Positions 7,973 to 16,863 of a DNA stretch of 64,000 nt are shown here, in pieces. The translations under genes and the position numbers were made by a program. The notes under the pieces are model-generated. The model saw only the letters and a list, made by a program, of their open reading frames with translations, ran no database searches and had not been told where the DNA came from. Positions within the stretch are counted from its first letter, which is position 1, and the number at the start of each line of letters is the position of its first letter. Source of the stretch: Pseudomonadota bacterium (GTDB lineage: Bacteria > Pseudomonadota > Alphaproteobacteria > Acetobacterales > Acetobacteraceae); the NCBI GenBank assembly GCA_021826225.1, contig JAKBAV010000001.1, forward strand, positions 40,064 to 104,063, read 5' to 3'.

Positions 7973-8779
7973 ATGGAAAAGCCCAGTATTCTCCGCTTTG
8001 TATCTGATGTTATGAAGCACCGCGAAATGATAATTGCGCTTTCCACGCGCGATCTGCAGAGCCGCTATGCCGGCACGCTCGGCGGTATGGTCTGGGCATT
8101 CGTCCACCCTATCGCAGCAGTTTGTATTTTCTATTTCGTTTTCGCGGTGGGCTTCCGTGCGCATGGCCCGAATAATATTCCATTTATTCTGTGGTTCGTA
8201 TGCGGTCTCGCGCCGTGGTATTTCTTCAACGATACGCTGCAGATCATCACCAACGCGATAACGGCGAATGCCTATCTCGTAACAAAAACAGTATTTCCCA
8301 CAGAAATACTGCCACTTGTCTACATCATATCAGGTCTTTTTCCGCATTTCGTATTTCTTGTTCTTCTGGGCATAATGATGAGTGTGTTCCATGTGCCGTT
8401 CTCCGCGGATCGCGTAATGGTGCTGTATTATCTGGGCTGTATGATCACGCTCCTGCTCGGCCTCGGGTGGCTGCTTTCGGCATTACAGGTATTCTACCGC
8501 GACATCGGCCAGGCACTAACCATCTTCCTCAACATGTGGTTCTGGATGACGCCGATCGTATGGGTACAGAATATCGTGCCGCCCGCCTATCAGGGCATTC
8601 TAGCTTCTAATCCCATCTACTACATCGTGCAGGGTTATCGCGGCATGATGATCTATAAATCACCCATATGGCCGACGCTCCACGAGACTGTGATGTTCTG
8701 GAGCCTGACCATCGGCATATTGCTCATGGGCGCTTTCGTATTCCAGCGGCTTCGGCCGGAGTTTGCCGATGTCATTTAA
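7973..8779 (+). CDS. wzm: ABC-2 type polysaccharide exporter, permease
   Basis: The 268-residue membrane protein has about six hydrophobic segments and belongs to the ABC-2 family (KpsM/Wzm/RfbA-like). The conserved N-terminal part is LSTRDLQSRYAGTLGGMVWAF. It forms the channel that exports finished lipid-linked polysaccharide across the inner membrane with the adjacent Wzt. I choose ATG 7973, 7 bases after the GT2 stop; the longer track ORF would overlap that gene. The last codons overlap the wzt start. Confidence 0.9.
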   Translation: MEKPSILRFVSDVMKHREMIIALSTRDLQSRYAGTLGGMVWAFVHPIAAVCIFYFVFAVGFRAHGPNNIPFILWFVCGLAPWYFFNDTLQIITNAITANAYLVTKTVFPTEILPLVYIISGLFPHFVFLVLLGIMMSVFHVPFSADRVMVLYYLGCMITLLLGLGWLLSALQVFYRDIGQALTIFLNMWFWMTPIVWVQNIVPPAYQGILASNPIYYIVQGYRGMMIYKSPIWPTLHETVMFWSLTIGILLMGAFVFQRLRPEFADVI

Positions 8780-10169
8780 TCAGAACACAGATGCCGGTAT
8801 TGCCATTTCGGTTTCTGGCGTGTCTAAAAAGTTCAAACTATTTTCGTCAAACCAGGAGCGCGTCATTGAGGCGCTCCACCCGCTGCGCCGGCGTCTTCAT
8901 CGCGAATTCTGGGCGGTTAAAAACGTCTCAATCGACATTCATCGCGGCGAGATCGTAGGCATTCTGGGGAAAAACGGCTCCGGCAAATCCACGCTATTGC
9001 AGATGATCTGCGAGGTTATGAAGCCAACAGCTGGTACGATAAAATCTGCCGGCCGCATCTCCGCGCTGCTCGAACTCGGCGCAGGCTTCAACCCGGAATT
9101 TACCGGGCGAGAAAACGTCCTGCTCAATGGCGCCATAATGGGATTTTCCCGCCAGGAGATGGTACGCCGGCTACCGGCTATCGAGACCTTTGCCGATATT
9201 GGTGATTTTTTTTACCAGCCGGTCAAGACCTATTCATCAGGCATGTTCGTGCGTGTGGCTTTCGCCGCCGCCATCCATATAGACCCAGAGATATTGGTTG
9301 TCGACGAAGCACTGAGCGTCGGCGATACAAAGTTTCAGCACCGCTGCTTTCAGCGCATCCGGGAGTTTATGGAACAGGGAAAGACCATCCTCGTCGTCTC
9401 TCATAGTACCGATACGCTATTGCGTATCTGCAGCCGCGGTATCGTTATGAATAGCGGCGCGGTTGAATTTGCGGGCCCGATTGCAGAGGCCGTGAACTAC
9501 TACCAAAATCTTCTTTTCGGCGCGGTTGTTGAAAAAATCGACCAGTATGGGCCGCCTGCGGATAAGCCCGGCATAACCGATGCAGCGATTTCCGTAGAGA
9601 GTGGGGTATTGACGGGGGCATGGGATGGCCGAGATCATGTCCCGGATAAGCCGAATTATAACCCCCATGAGGTTCGTCTGGGCAACCGGGCCGCCTCTAT
9701 TGTGGGCTTCGATATAATTGCGAATGGGCAGGTCAATCCGGCAGAAATACCAATGCGCGCAGAGACTGATCTGGTCATCAACATCCGCTTTGATGTAGAT
9801 ATTCCCTGCGCGTCGATCGGCTTCGCGATCGTCACCGTCGATGGAACTTATATTTTCGGCACTAATCTGTTCATGCTACAGTTGCCACTGATAAACGCAA
9901 AGGCCGGGGAGTATTATGCCGTGCGCTTTCGCTTTGTCTCGACGGTCGCGGGTGGAGATTATTTTCTCAACATCGGATCGAATCAGATAATAAATGGAAC
10001 CGATCAATATCTGGATATCCGCCGGTCAGTAGCCCATATAAAATTTGCCTACACACCCGGAGTCACGGGATTCATCAACCTTGCACCTGAAACGCTTGTT
10101 ACCTGCATGTCGAGTGCGTCTGATGAGGCAGATCCGCTCATCTTTTCCGCTGAAATCCCGGTATACTGA
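8769..10169 (+). CDS. wzt: ABC polysaccharide exporter ATPase with C-terminal glycan-binding domain
   Basis: The 466-residue protein has Walker A GKNGSGKST (about 67-75), signature YSSGMFVRVAFA (about 155) and Walker B ILVVDEALS (about 175). The region after about residue 280 matches the extra beta-sandwich domain of Wzt proteins such as E. coli O9a. In those, the domain binds the modified non-reducing end of the O-polysaccharide and couples chain termination to export. ATG 8769 has GGAG 7 bases upstream. Shorter KpsT-type ATPases lack this domain, so a terminal modification of the glycan is expected. A T8 tract lies at 9206-9213. Confidence 0.9.
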   Translation: MSFNQNTDAGIAISVSGVSKKFKLFSSNQERVIEALHPLRRRLHREFWAVKNVSIDIHRGEIVGILGKNGSGKSTLLQMICEVMKPTAGTIKSAGRISALLELGAGFNPEFTGRENVLLNGAIMGFSRQEMVRRLPAIETFADIGDFFYQPVKTYSSGMFVRVAFAAAIHIDPEILVVDEALSVGDTKFQHRCFQRIREFMEQGKTILVVSHSTDTLLRICSRGIVMNSGAVEFAGPIAEAVNYYQNLLFGAVVEKIDQYGPPADKPGITDAAISVESGVLTGAWDGRDHVPDKPNYNPHEVRLGNRAASIVGFDIIANGQVNPAEIPMRAETDLVINIRFDVDIPCASIGFAIVTVDGTYIFGTNLFMLQLPLINAKAGEYYAVRFRFVSTVAGGDYFLNIGSNQIINGTDQYLDIRRSVAHIKFAYTPGVTGFINLAPETLVTCMSSASDEADPLIFSAEIPVY

Positions 10170-12310
10170 TGCGCGAAATATTCTTTGAACTCGCCTCGTT
10201 GGAGGATTTTCTGAGGAGACTTAACCCATTATGGATAAATAATGAGTTTTCCCCGCAAATTTTAGGAGACAACGAACTGGCTCGGGAAATTTCCAGGGTG
10301 GCAACACAAAACAACATCGCACTGCACAGTGATGATCTCTTGGTTGCAAGTGGTAAAACGCCTCTTATAATTCTGACCGAGGAAAACGGTGCGGCACTAC
10401 ACCTTGAGCTGATGTCCTATCTGTCGATTTCTGACGTGGTCATAGTTGCCCCCGTTACCGATTGGCATTTCAGCAAGCGGCCACTTTTTCTTCTTTCAAT
10501 CCCAAAATCCGGGACGCATCTTCTCTACGAGCTGGCCGGTGCTTTAGGCTTTAATCCCGGAGTCGATCTGCCGGAATTTCCGCAGGGGAAAACCTGGTAC
10601 TGCGTGGAATATGAAAATTCTCACACTGAAGCATCTGATTTCTTTATTGATACGGTACGTCGTTCACCATTCGGAAATCGGCATCACAGCTTCATGCGGT
10701 CACCGGCGATCTTCATATACCGTCATCCGCTCGACATACTTGTGTCCGAGGCACATTATTATCACCTTGACGGGAAGACGGCATTCGCAGGATGGTTTGA
10801 TGGGCTTGATTTTTCGTCCCGGGTTGATCGGTTATTGAATGATGGCAGAATTTTGCTTCCATTCCGAGATCGTATAAGAAAATTTCTGCCATGGCTTGAG
10901 TTTCCGAATGTCATAAATTTGTCTTTTGAAGAACTGGTCGGTGCAGCGGGAGGAGGAAGCGACACAGAGCAGCGGGATCTTATATGGTCTCTTCTGTTAA
11001 AACTACAGGTGCCGGGAAATCCGGATGATGTTTGTGCGAAACTGTTCAATTGTAATGCTGCGACCTTTCGCGCAGGGCAGATTGGGAGCTATCGAAAAGA
11101 ACTTTCTTCGGAAAACATTGAAAGCTTCGCCCGGCAGAACCATGATATCCTTGTTGAGCTTGGTTTCAATGTAAATGGAGAGGCAATGTTGCCTTCGCAT
11201 AGGCAGCGGCATAGAGCACAGCGGCTCTCCTATTCAAATCACGACTATCACGATAATCCGATTAAGCTAGAATCTGGATTTCTTGGATGCAACTTGGTCC
11301 GATATGCTGGAAGAATTTATGCTTTGCCAATCAATGCCGGCGCATTGCATATGGCGCAACTTTCACCAGAGTTTTTGGCGGCATTGCCCTCCGCGGCTAC
11401 CCTTTGCGAATTGAAGACGCTTCTTTTAATAGGTCTTGAAGGTCTCGACCAGCGGCTGAATGCCCTGCATAAATTGGGCGATGCCCTGTCTGGCAGGGAA
11501 GCGCTGGAGGGTTTCATTCCCTTCTGGAATCATGCAAATGCTCCTTGCCTTGTAGAAGAATATAAAGGTAACAATATAGTATTCTTCAACAATAGATTTT
11601 ACGGAATACGCCAGTCTTTGGGGGAGGTCGATCTCACAAAGAATCTCGATACTACATTGTCGTCCTATTCTATGGACGATGTCATGGTTGGCTATCATAT
11701 CTTGGAGATAAGAGATCAGATTGACCGGATTTCTTCGCACTCCAGGCTAAAGCAGTGGATTCTACGGACGAACGGCCAAAAAGATGTCAAATATTGTCAG
11801 GACAAAGATAGCTCAGCCCAGGCGCTACAATGGCTTAGTTTCCAAAATTCCAGGGCGGTTGAGCAACTCGGAGCGCTGGAGAGCGAATTGCGCGAAGCAA
11901 GAACCGCATTTGAGAATCGGTCCGTTGCCGTAGACATTAAAGTAGTGGACATTGATCGACAGCTTTTAGAAAAAATCAGTCTGACTGATGATACGCTAAT
12001 ACAGCTAAGAGTGGAGTCTGAACGGAATTTTTTGAGGTTAAGTCATATTGTGGATGATTCTGTCGTTTCAAACTCAGCAAGGTTAGAGGAGGTTCTGGCC
12101 GATCAGGCGAATCGGCAGGAATGCTTTATGGTGGAGCTGAGAAAATCTATCGATTCGGCACATGAGGAAATGCAGATCACCCTCCTGTCGGTTCTAGCAC
12201 AACAACAATCGGAGTTGGATCGTCAGGCTAAACTGATTGCAGCCATGAAAAATACCTGGCTGCTTCGTCTGGTGCATCATGTGCGGCACTTTATGGAACG
12301 AAAGAGATGA
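10169..12310 (+). CDS. Sulfotransferase with repeat module and coiled-coil tail
   Basis: The 713-residue protein has a PAPS-dependent sulfotransferase region: SIPKSGTHLLYEL (5'-phosphosulfate loop, residues about 110-122) and FIYRHPLDILVSEA (3'-phosphate site, about 182-195). Two copies of a 19-residue module follow, GCNLVRYAGRIYALPINAG (about 371) and GNNIVFFNNRFYGIRQSLG (about 466). The same module occurs in the next protein. The last 180 residues look like coiled coil, ending with a basic tail HHVRHFMERKR. It likely sulfates the exported glycan. It overlaps both neighbours (start shares the last base of wzt) and looks AT-richer than genes upstream. Confidence 0.75.
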   Translation: MREIFFELASLEDFLRRLNPLWINNEFSPQILGDNELAREISRVATQNNIALHSDDLLVASGKTPLIILTEENGAALHLELMSYLSISDVVIVAPVTDWHFSKRPLFLLSIPKSGTHLLYELAGALGFNPGVDLPEFPQGKTWYCVEYENSHTEASDFFIDTVRRSPFGNRHHSFMRSPAIFIYRHPLDILVSEAHYYHLDGKTAFAGWFDGLDFSSRVDRLLNDGRILLPFRDRIRKFLPWLEFPNVINLSFEELVGAAGGGSDTEQRDLIWSLLLKLQVPGNPDDVCAKLFNCNAATFRAGQIGSYRKELSSENIESFARQNHDILVELGFNVNGEAMLPSHRQRHRAQRLSYSNHDYHDNPIKLESGFLGCNLVRYAGRIYALPINAGALHMAQLSPEFLAALPSAATLCELKTLLLIGLEGLDQRLNALHKLGDALSGREALEGFIPFWNHANAPCLVEEYKGNNIVFFNNRFYGIRQSLGEVDLTKNLDTTLSSYSMDDVMVGYHILEIRDQIDRISSHSRLKQWILRTNGQKDVKYCQDKDSSAQALQWLSFQNSRAVEQLGALESELREARTAFENRSVAVDIKVVDIDRQLLEKISLTDDTLIQLRVESERNFLRLSHIVDDSVVSNSARLEEVLADQANRQECFMVELRKSIDSAHEEMQITLLSVLAQQQSELDRQAKLIAAMKNTWLLRLVHHVRHFMERKR

Positions 12311-14463
12311 CACAGAGACCCTTATCTGTTGCGGTTCCTTGGAGCTTAAGTCATTATATTCCCTTGAATGGTTTTCACCCACTCTATCAGTCATTATTCG
12401 ACCATCGGCCCGATAATATTACGATGAGCGCTTGGGATAACACCGAGTTGTCCAATGCATTGCGTGGTGATGGTCGTTTTCGTAAAGAATTGTTGGCACA
12501 TGTGATGCAGGAGCAAAATAGGTATAAATCTGAATTCGAGTCACTCCTGGCGCTAAAATATACGGATGCTTTTTTTGTACCAAACATCGCTCTGACATCT
12601 CTATTGCCTGGCGATATCGAATTTCATCATACCGCTCCGTTCCCGAGCATGATTCGTCCTTTTATATTTCATTGCGAATCATTTGCACCCATTTTTTTCC
12701 CCTTCATGCAGCAAGGTAGTGGAAATATCGATAATGTTGAGGCTTTGCGAGAACATTACGGAAAAATATTTTCAAATCCATTATGCCTGGGCATATTTTC
12801 ACACATACCACATACACTTGAGGAAATAAAAAAATTCTTCGGATCCCCCGACATCAATGCGAAGCTATATCCATCCCGCATCGGCCTCACCCCACGCGCA
12901 TCAAAACTGTCGGATGACGTAAAAGTAAGGCAGCTTCGAGCGCCGAGATTCTTGTTTATAAACTCGGCCAATCAAAACCCAGAAAATTTCATTCATCGCG
13001 GCGGTCATATAATTTTGCGGTTCTGGTTCAAATTCAATGCTCGATTTCCAGGTGCGAAGCTTTACCTGCGGTGTAGGCGTCCTACGGATGAAATTCTTTC
13101 CGAACTCGGCGTCGATCTCACTCATCTGCGCCGAGAAGAATCGCAGAGTATCATATGGATTCAGGATTTTATCGGAAGCAATGAGTTAGATCGCCTCATG
13201 TTCCATGTTCATTTCTTTCTCCTTCCCAGCGCGTCTCTGCATTCCGTATCAATAATGCAGGCGATGGCCAACGGCGCCGTACCAGTCGTTTCTGATACAG
13301 TCGGAACAAATCAGTATGTTACGCATGGGCACGATGGTATCGTATTGAATGGCGTTCACGCGAATAATTGGAAAGCTGATGCTGATACGAATATATTGAT
13401 AGATCGCTTTCACCGAAATCTGGATCTAGAAGATAGTCTAGTACAGCAAATTGAAGAAAATATAATTCGGCTGATTGATGTGCCGCAAGAATTCAACGCA
13501 ATCCGTTTGCGCGCAATGGTATCAGCCGGGACGAAATTTTCAGGTGAAGAATTCAGCCAAGACTTCTGGAACCAGGTGCGGTCTCTTTGGGATCGCTATG
13601 GATGTCAAAAATATCAATACGATAATGCCTATAAGTTGATCCCCCCTCTGGAGCATTGCCTGGTGGATACGGCGGACTGGCCGCGGATATTTGAGAGCGT
13701 ACCACAGCCAATGACCAGAATTTACACTGGGCGAGGGCGTGTCACGGAATTGGCCGGCGCCTTCGTGTACTCTGCGGGAAATGCAAAAGTCGGGCTGCAT
13801 GACTGGTGCGTTGCGGCTGAATACTATAAATCTGGTGCGCCCGCCCTCCGCTATGTCAATGACATAAGCGAACTGGGCGGAAAATACCTCACGGAGAGTC
13901 GGGTGCTGGCCTCCCACTCATTTGCCACGTATCTGTCTGTATTGCTGTTTCCGTACCCCCGCCTCCACCGTTTTGTAGCGCGGCTGCACAAGAAATTCCG
14001 AAAGTTTATGAACTCATATGGTATTCGGAATGAAGAAGGACATATAGACATTCAGCTTGTCGCGCAGAATATATCTGGAATGAATGTGGTCCGCGCTCAA
14101 GATCACTATTATGCGATCCCACAGGATGGCGGTGCATTTTCTGAGGAAAAAGCGAATAGCGGAGGATATCGCCTGTGTTTTAAAGCCAGTACGCTACGGC
14201 GTGTTCTAGGAAAAATCATGGAATACGAGGCGGCCCAGGGTCCTATCTCGCCACAATCCATTGTCGGAGAGGACGCGCCAATTCTGGTTGAGGAGGGGTT
14301 TTCAGGATTTAATATCATCAGATATGCGGATAAATTTTTTGCTGTTCCTCAAGGTGAAGGTACTTTCGAACATCAGCGGGCTCTTGCAGGTGGGTATAGC
14401 CATGTTCATGTCGGCATAACACTGGATGATACGAAACATGCAATTTCATCCTACGCAAGATGA
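12307..14463 (+). CDS. GT-B (family 4-like) glycosyltransferase with C-terminal repeat modules
   Basis: The 718-residue protein has a central segment LHSVSIMQAMANGAVPVVSD (about 312-331), the donor-binding E/Q-x7-P-like region of GT4 enzymes. The N-terminal half shows no confident motif. The C-terminal 130 residues carry two copies of the module shared with the sulfotransferase: GMNVVRAQDHYYAIPQDGG (about 589) and GFNIIRYADKFFAVPQGEG (about 666). Start overlaps the previous stop by 4 bases. Codon use looks AT-rich, as in its neighbours. The acceptor and donor are not known. Confidence 0.65.
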   Translation: MTQRPLSVAVPWSLSHYIPLNGFHPLYQSLFDHRPDNITMSAWDNTELSNALRGDGRFRKELLAHVMQEQNRYKSEFESLLALKYTDAFFVPNIALTSLLPGDIEFHHTAPFPSMIRPFIFHCESFAPIFFPFMQQGSGNIDNVEALREHYGKIFSNPLCLGIFSHIPHTLEEIKKFFGSPDINAKLYPSRIGLTPRASKLSDDVKVRQLRAPRFLFINSANQNPENFIHRGGHIILRFWFKFNARFPGAKLYLRCRRPTDEILSELGVDLTHLRREESQSIIWIQDFIGSNELDRLMFHVHFFLLPSASLHSVSIMQAMANGAVPVVSDTVGTNQYVTHGHDGIVLNGVHANNWKADADTNILIDRFHRNLDLEDSLVQQIEENIIRLIDVPQEFNAIRLRAMVSAGTKFSGEEFSQDFWNQVRSLWDRYGCQKYQYDNAYKLIPPLEHCLVDTADWPRIFESVPQPMTRIYTGRGRVTELAGAFVYSAGNAKVGLHDWCVAAEYYKSGAPALRYVNDISELGGKYLTESRVLASHSFATYLSVLLFPYPRLHRFVARLHKKFRKFMNSYGIRNEEGHIDIQLVAQNISGMNVVRAQDHYYAIPQDGGAFSEEKANSGGYRLCFKASTLRRVLGKIMEYEAAQGPISPQSIVGEDAPILVEEGFSGFNIIRYADKFFAVPQGEGTFEHQRALAGGYSHVHVGITLDDTKHAISSYAR

Positions 14464-15419
14464 CCGCTTACTTTCCCGCACGCCCGTCGGTTCATCTGTG
14501 GATTTACAATCATCCTCTGAGTGGAATCAGTGATCAGATCGATTTCTTTTGCGCCATCATGCAGCAATATGGTTACAAACCGTCAGTAGGGCGCAATCCG
14601 CGGCATGACGCTCTTAATGTTGTGATAGAGAATTTTTCAGATGCCACATCGGATATTTTGAGACAATATTGCCGCGAGAGTGGTAAGCGCGTATGTGTCA
14701 TAATGACCGAGCATATCGATTTTATTGACAATGAAATCTACATTCATGGTGACATGATGTGGAATCAGAATGACTATATGCATCCGGCAACACAGGTTTC
14801 CCGTATCCGGAGCCTGATGGATTGTGCACCCTATATCAGAGGTTTTTTTGTTCTGGGGGATCTTCCAGAACTTCTGAATATGGGTATGATGTTGCCCGGA
14901 ATTACTGTGAGAACGCTGCCATTCCCACAGCTACCCCCCCCGTCGGATCATGCGGAATGGGCGGAGCTACCAGCGGATCTTGTTTTTACCGGCGCTGTAA
15001 CACGCTTCCGCGTGGAAATTCTCGAAATCACGAGGACAAAGCTGACTGTACATAATCCGGACGGTTTTCTTTCGCGAAAGGCGCGAGATCGCTTCAGCCG
15101 CAGCGGCCGTCTGGTGTTAAATATTCCGCAGCGGACTGACTGGAAATGGCTCTCTTTGATGCGGGTGATGGCGGCGCTGCGATGTGGCCGGGCTACAGTC
15201 TCCCTGGGAACGAGGGACCGTTCCGAGATTGCGAAATGTTGCATACAGATAGATATAAAAAACCGTGATTTTCTGGCGGAATTGCAGGATATGGTGTCCC
15301 GGAGCGGGGAGTTGTTCAAAAAATCATTCGATAATTATCATGCCATGGCAGCTGATTTTCAGCTAACGCACATATTCCCTGATGATTTACTGGACTATTG
15401 GGCGATTACCGAATTGTGA
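14460..15419 (+). CDS. Hypothetical protein, glycosyltransferase-like, last gene of the glycan cluster
   Basis: I do not recognise a confident family for this 319-residue protein. It lacks a signal peptide and membrane segments. Scattered features such as GFFVLGDLPELL, LVLNIPQRTDWKWLSLMRVM and a late RCGRATVSL segment resemble the C-terminal half of GT-B transferases that act on surface glycans, but no catalytic motif is clear. ATG overlaps the previous stop (ATGA), so translation is coupled to the GT upstream. AT-rich like genes 10169-14463. A glycan-related job is inferred from position only. Confidence 0.5.
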   Translation: MTAYFPARPSVHLWIYNHPLSGISDQIDFFCAIMQQYGYKPSVGRNPRHDALNVVIENFSDATSDILRQYCRESGKRVCVIMTEHIDFIDNEIYIHGDMMWNQNDYMHPATQVSRIRSLMDCAPYIRGFFVLGDLPELLNMGMMLPGITVRTLPFPQLPPPSDHAEWAELPADLVFTGAVTRFRVEILEITRTKLTVHNPDGFLSRKARDRFSRSGRLVLNIPQRTDWKWLSLMRVMAALRCGRATVSLGTRDRSEIAKCCIQIDIKNRDFLAELQDMVSRSGELFKKSFDNYHAMAADFQLTHIFPDDLLDYWAITEL

Positions 15420-15691
15420 GACAGCGGTTATCGGTAACAGACCCGTATATGACCAAGGTGGGCGCAAACTTGCGGTAGATGGCTCAAAGGGGTGGCAATG
15501 GTGGTCGGTCACCATAAGCGTGGATTGAAGCGTCTACACTCGGAGTTGGCGTGGCAATCCCAGCCTGAATATGCGTAATCTGGGAACAGCCCAAGAACAT
15601 CTGCACGGATTTGGCTCCGATGACCTGTATGTTTTTGGGCTGATCTGGTCTACGGCAGGCCGATTTGCAACAGAGGGCAGGAGGCTATAAC
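15420..15691. other. Non-coding interval between glycan cluster and tRNA-Gly
   Basis: About 270 bases without a supported gene. I see no inverted repeats, integrase fragment or clear promoter. A short + frame around 15490-15580 has no family resemblance. It separates the AT-rich glycan genes from GC-rich core genes. Confidence 0.5.
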
Positions 15692-15714
15692 GAAAAAATC
15701 CCAGGAAACCTGGG
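15692..15714 (-). terminator. Rho-independent terminator of tRNA-Gly
   Basis: On the - strand, CCCAGG-TTT-CCTGGG forms a 6-bp stem with 3-base loop (15700-15714) and is followed by ATTTTTT (15693-15699). It lies 8 bases past the CCA end of the tRNA gene, as expected for its terminator. Confidence 0.85.
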
Positions 15715-15722
15715 CTTTCCAC

Positions 15723-15797
15723 TGGAGCGGGCGAAGGGATTCGAACCCTCGACCCCAACCTTGGCAAGGTTGTGCTCTACCCCTGAGCTACGCCCGC
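15723..15797 (-). tRNA. tRNA-Gly(GCC)
   Basis: The - strand reads GCGGGCG TAGCTCAGGGGTAGAGC, an anticodon arm with loop holding GCC, GGGTTCGAATCCC (T arm) and CGCCCGC, then T discriminator and an encoded CCA. The acceptor stem pairs fully (7 bp). The anticodon GCC reads glycine codons GGC and GGU. Its 3' end faces the glycan cluster, which is the usual side for island integration, although no integrase is seen. Confidence 0.95.
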
Positions 15798-15927
15798 TCA
15801 CGGCGCGGTGGAGGCTCTTTATACAGCGGCGCCATTTATTGCAAGCGTGGACGCCGACAAAAAACCGGACTGTGAGAGCGGCGCGGCGTACTATATATGG
15901 TTTGAAAACACATACGGATTGTCACGC

Positions 15928-16863
15928 ATGAGCACGCTCTTCAATACCACCGCCGAGGCCGTCCCCGCCGCCGACCCGGTCATGGACGTCACCCAGGCCA
16001 GCTTCATGGCCGAGGTCGTGGATGCCTCGGCCAAATTCCCGGTCCTGGTCGATTTCTGGGCAAGCTGGTGCGGCCCCTGCAAGACTCTGACCCCGATTCT
16101 TGAGAAAGTGGTACGCGCCCAAGGCGGGCGAGTCCGGCTGGCCAAGGTCGATGTCGATAAAAACCAGGAACTGGTCGCCCAGCTCGCCCGCATGGGCCTG
16201 CCGATGAAATCCGTGCCCACGGTCGTCGCCTTCTGGCAGGGGCAGATCGCCGCCGAGCCGTTTTCCGGCGCCCTGCCGGAGAGCGAGGTCAAACGTTTTG
16301 TCGAGTCGCTACTCAAGCTGGCCGGTTCCGCCCCGCCGGCGGCTGATTATATCGCCCAAGGCAAGGCGCTGATGGAAGCTGGCGAGTTTGAGCAGGCAGC
16401 CCAGTATTTCGCCGCCGCCCTGCAGGAAGACCCGGATAAGGCTGAAGGCTGGGCCGGCTTCATCCGCGCCTTGCTGGCCCTGGGCGATGAGGAGCAGGCG
16501 CTGCAGGTGCTGGGCCAGGTGCCCGCCAAGCTCGCCGAGCATGGCGAAATCTCGGGCGCCCGCGCGGCTCTCGCCCTCGCCGCCGAGGGGCGCCAGGCCC
16601 AGGGCGCGCTGGCCGGGCTGGAAACCCGCCTGGCCGCCAACCCAGATGACTTCGAGGCACGCTACGAGCTGGCCACGGCGCTGAACGCCTCCGGTGCCCG
16701 CGCCGAGGCCGCCGCCGCATTGCTGGAAATCATCCGCCGCGACCGCGCCTGGAACGAAGGCGCCGCCCGGCTGCAACTGCTGAAATTCTTTGAGGCATGG
16801 GGCATGGATGACCCCGCCACCATGGCGGCCCGGCGCAAGCTCTCGGCTTTGCTGTTCAGTTAG
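15928..16863 (+). CDS. cnoX: CnoX-type thioredoxin-TPR co-chaperone
   Basis: The 311-residue protein has an N-terminal thioredoxin domain with an active WCGPC site (about residues 49-53) and a C-terminal TPR-like helical region rich in Ala/Glu. This is the YbbN/CnoX layout, a holdase that protects substrates from oxidation and hands them to GroEL. The E. coli protein lacks the first active-site cysteine; the CGPC seen here is the redox-active form reported for Caulobacter. ATG 15928 is used because the track ORF start (15808) lies close to the tRNA. The next gene starts directly after the stop. Confidence 0.88.
   Translation: MSTLFNTTAEAVPAADPVMDVTQASFMAEVVDASAKFPVLVDFWASWCGPCKTLTPILEKVVRAQGGRVRLAKVDVDKNQELVAQLARMGLPMKSVPTVVAFWQGQIAAEPFSGALPESEVKRFVESLLKLAGSAPPAADYIAQGKALMEAGEFEQAAQYFAAALQEDPDKAEGWAGFIRALLALGDEEQALQVLGQVPAKLAEHGEISGARAALALAAEGRQAQGALAGLETRLAANPDDFEARYELATALNASGARAEAAAALLEIIRRDRAWNEGAARLQLLKFFEAWGMDDPATMAARRKLSALLFS

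Noticed and set aside
15420-15722. Integrase or att site next to tRNA-Gly
   Set aside because: No integrase frame and no repeat of the tRNA 3' end found by eye in the window.
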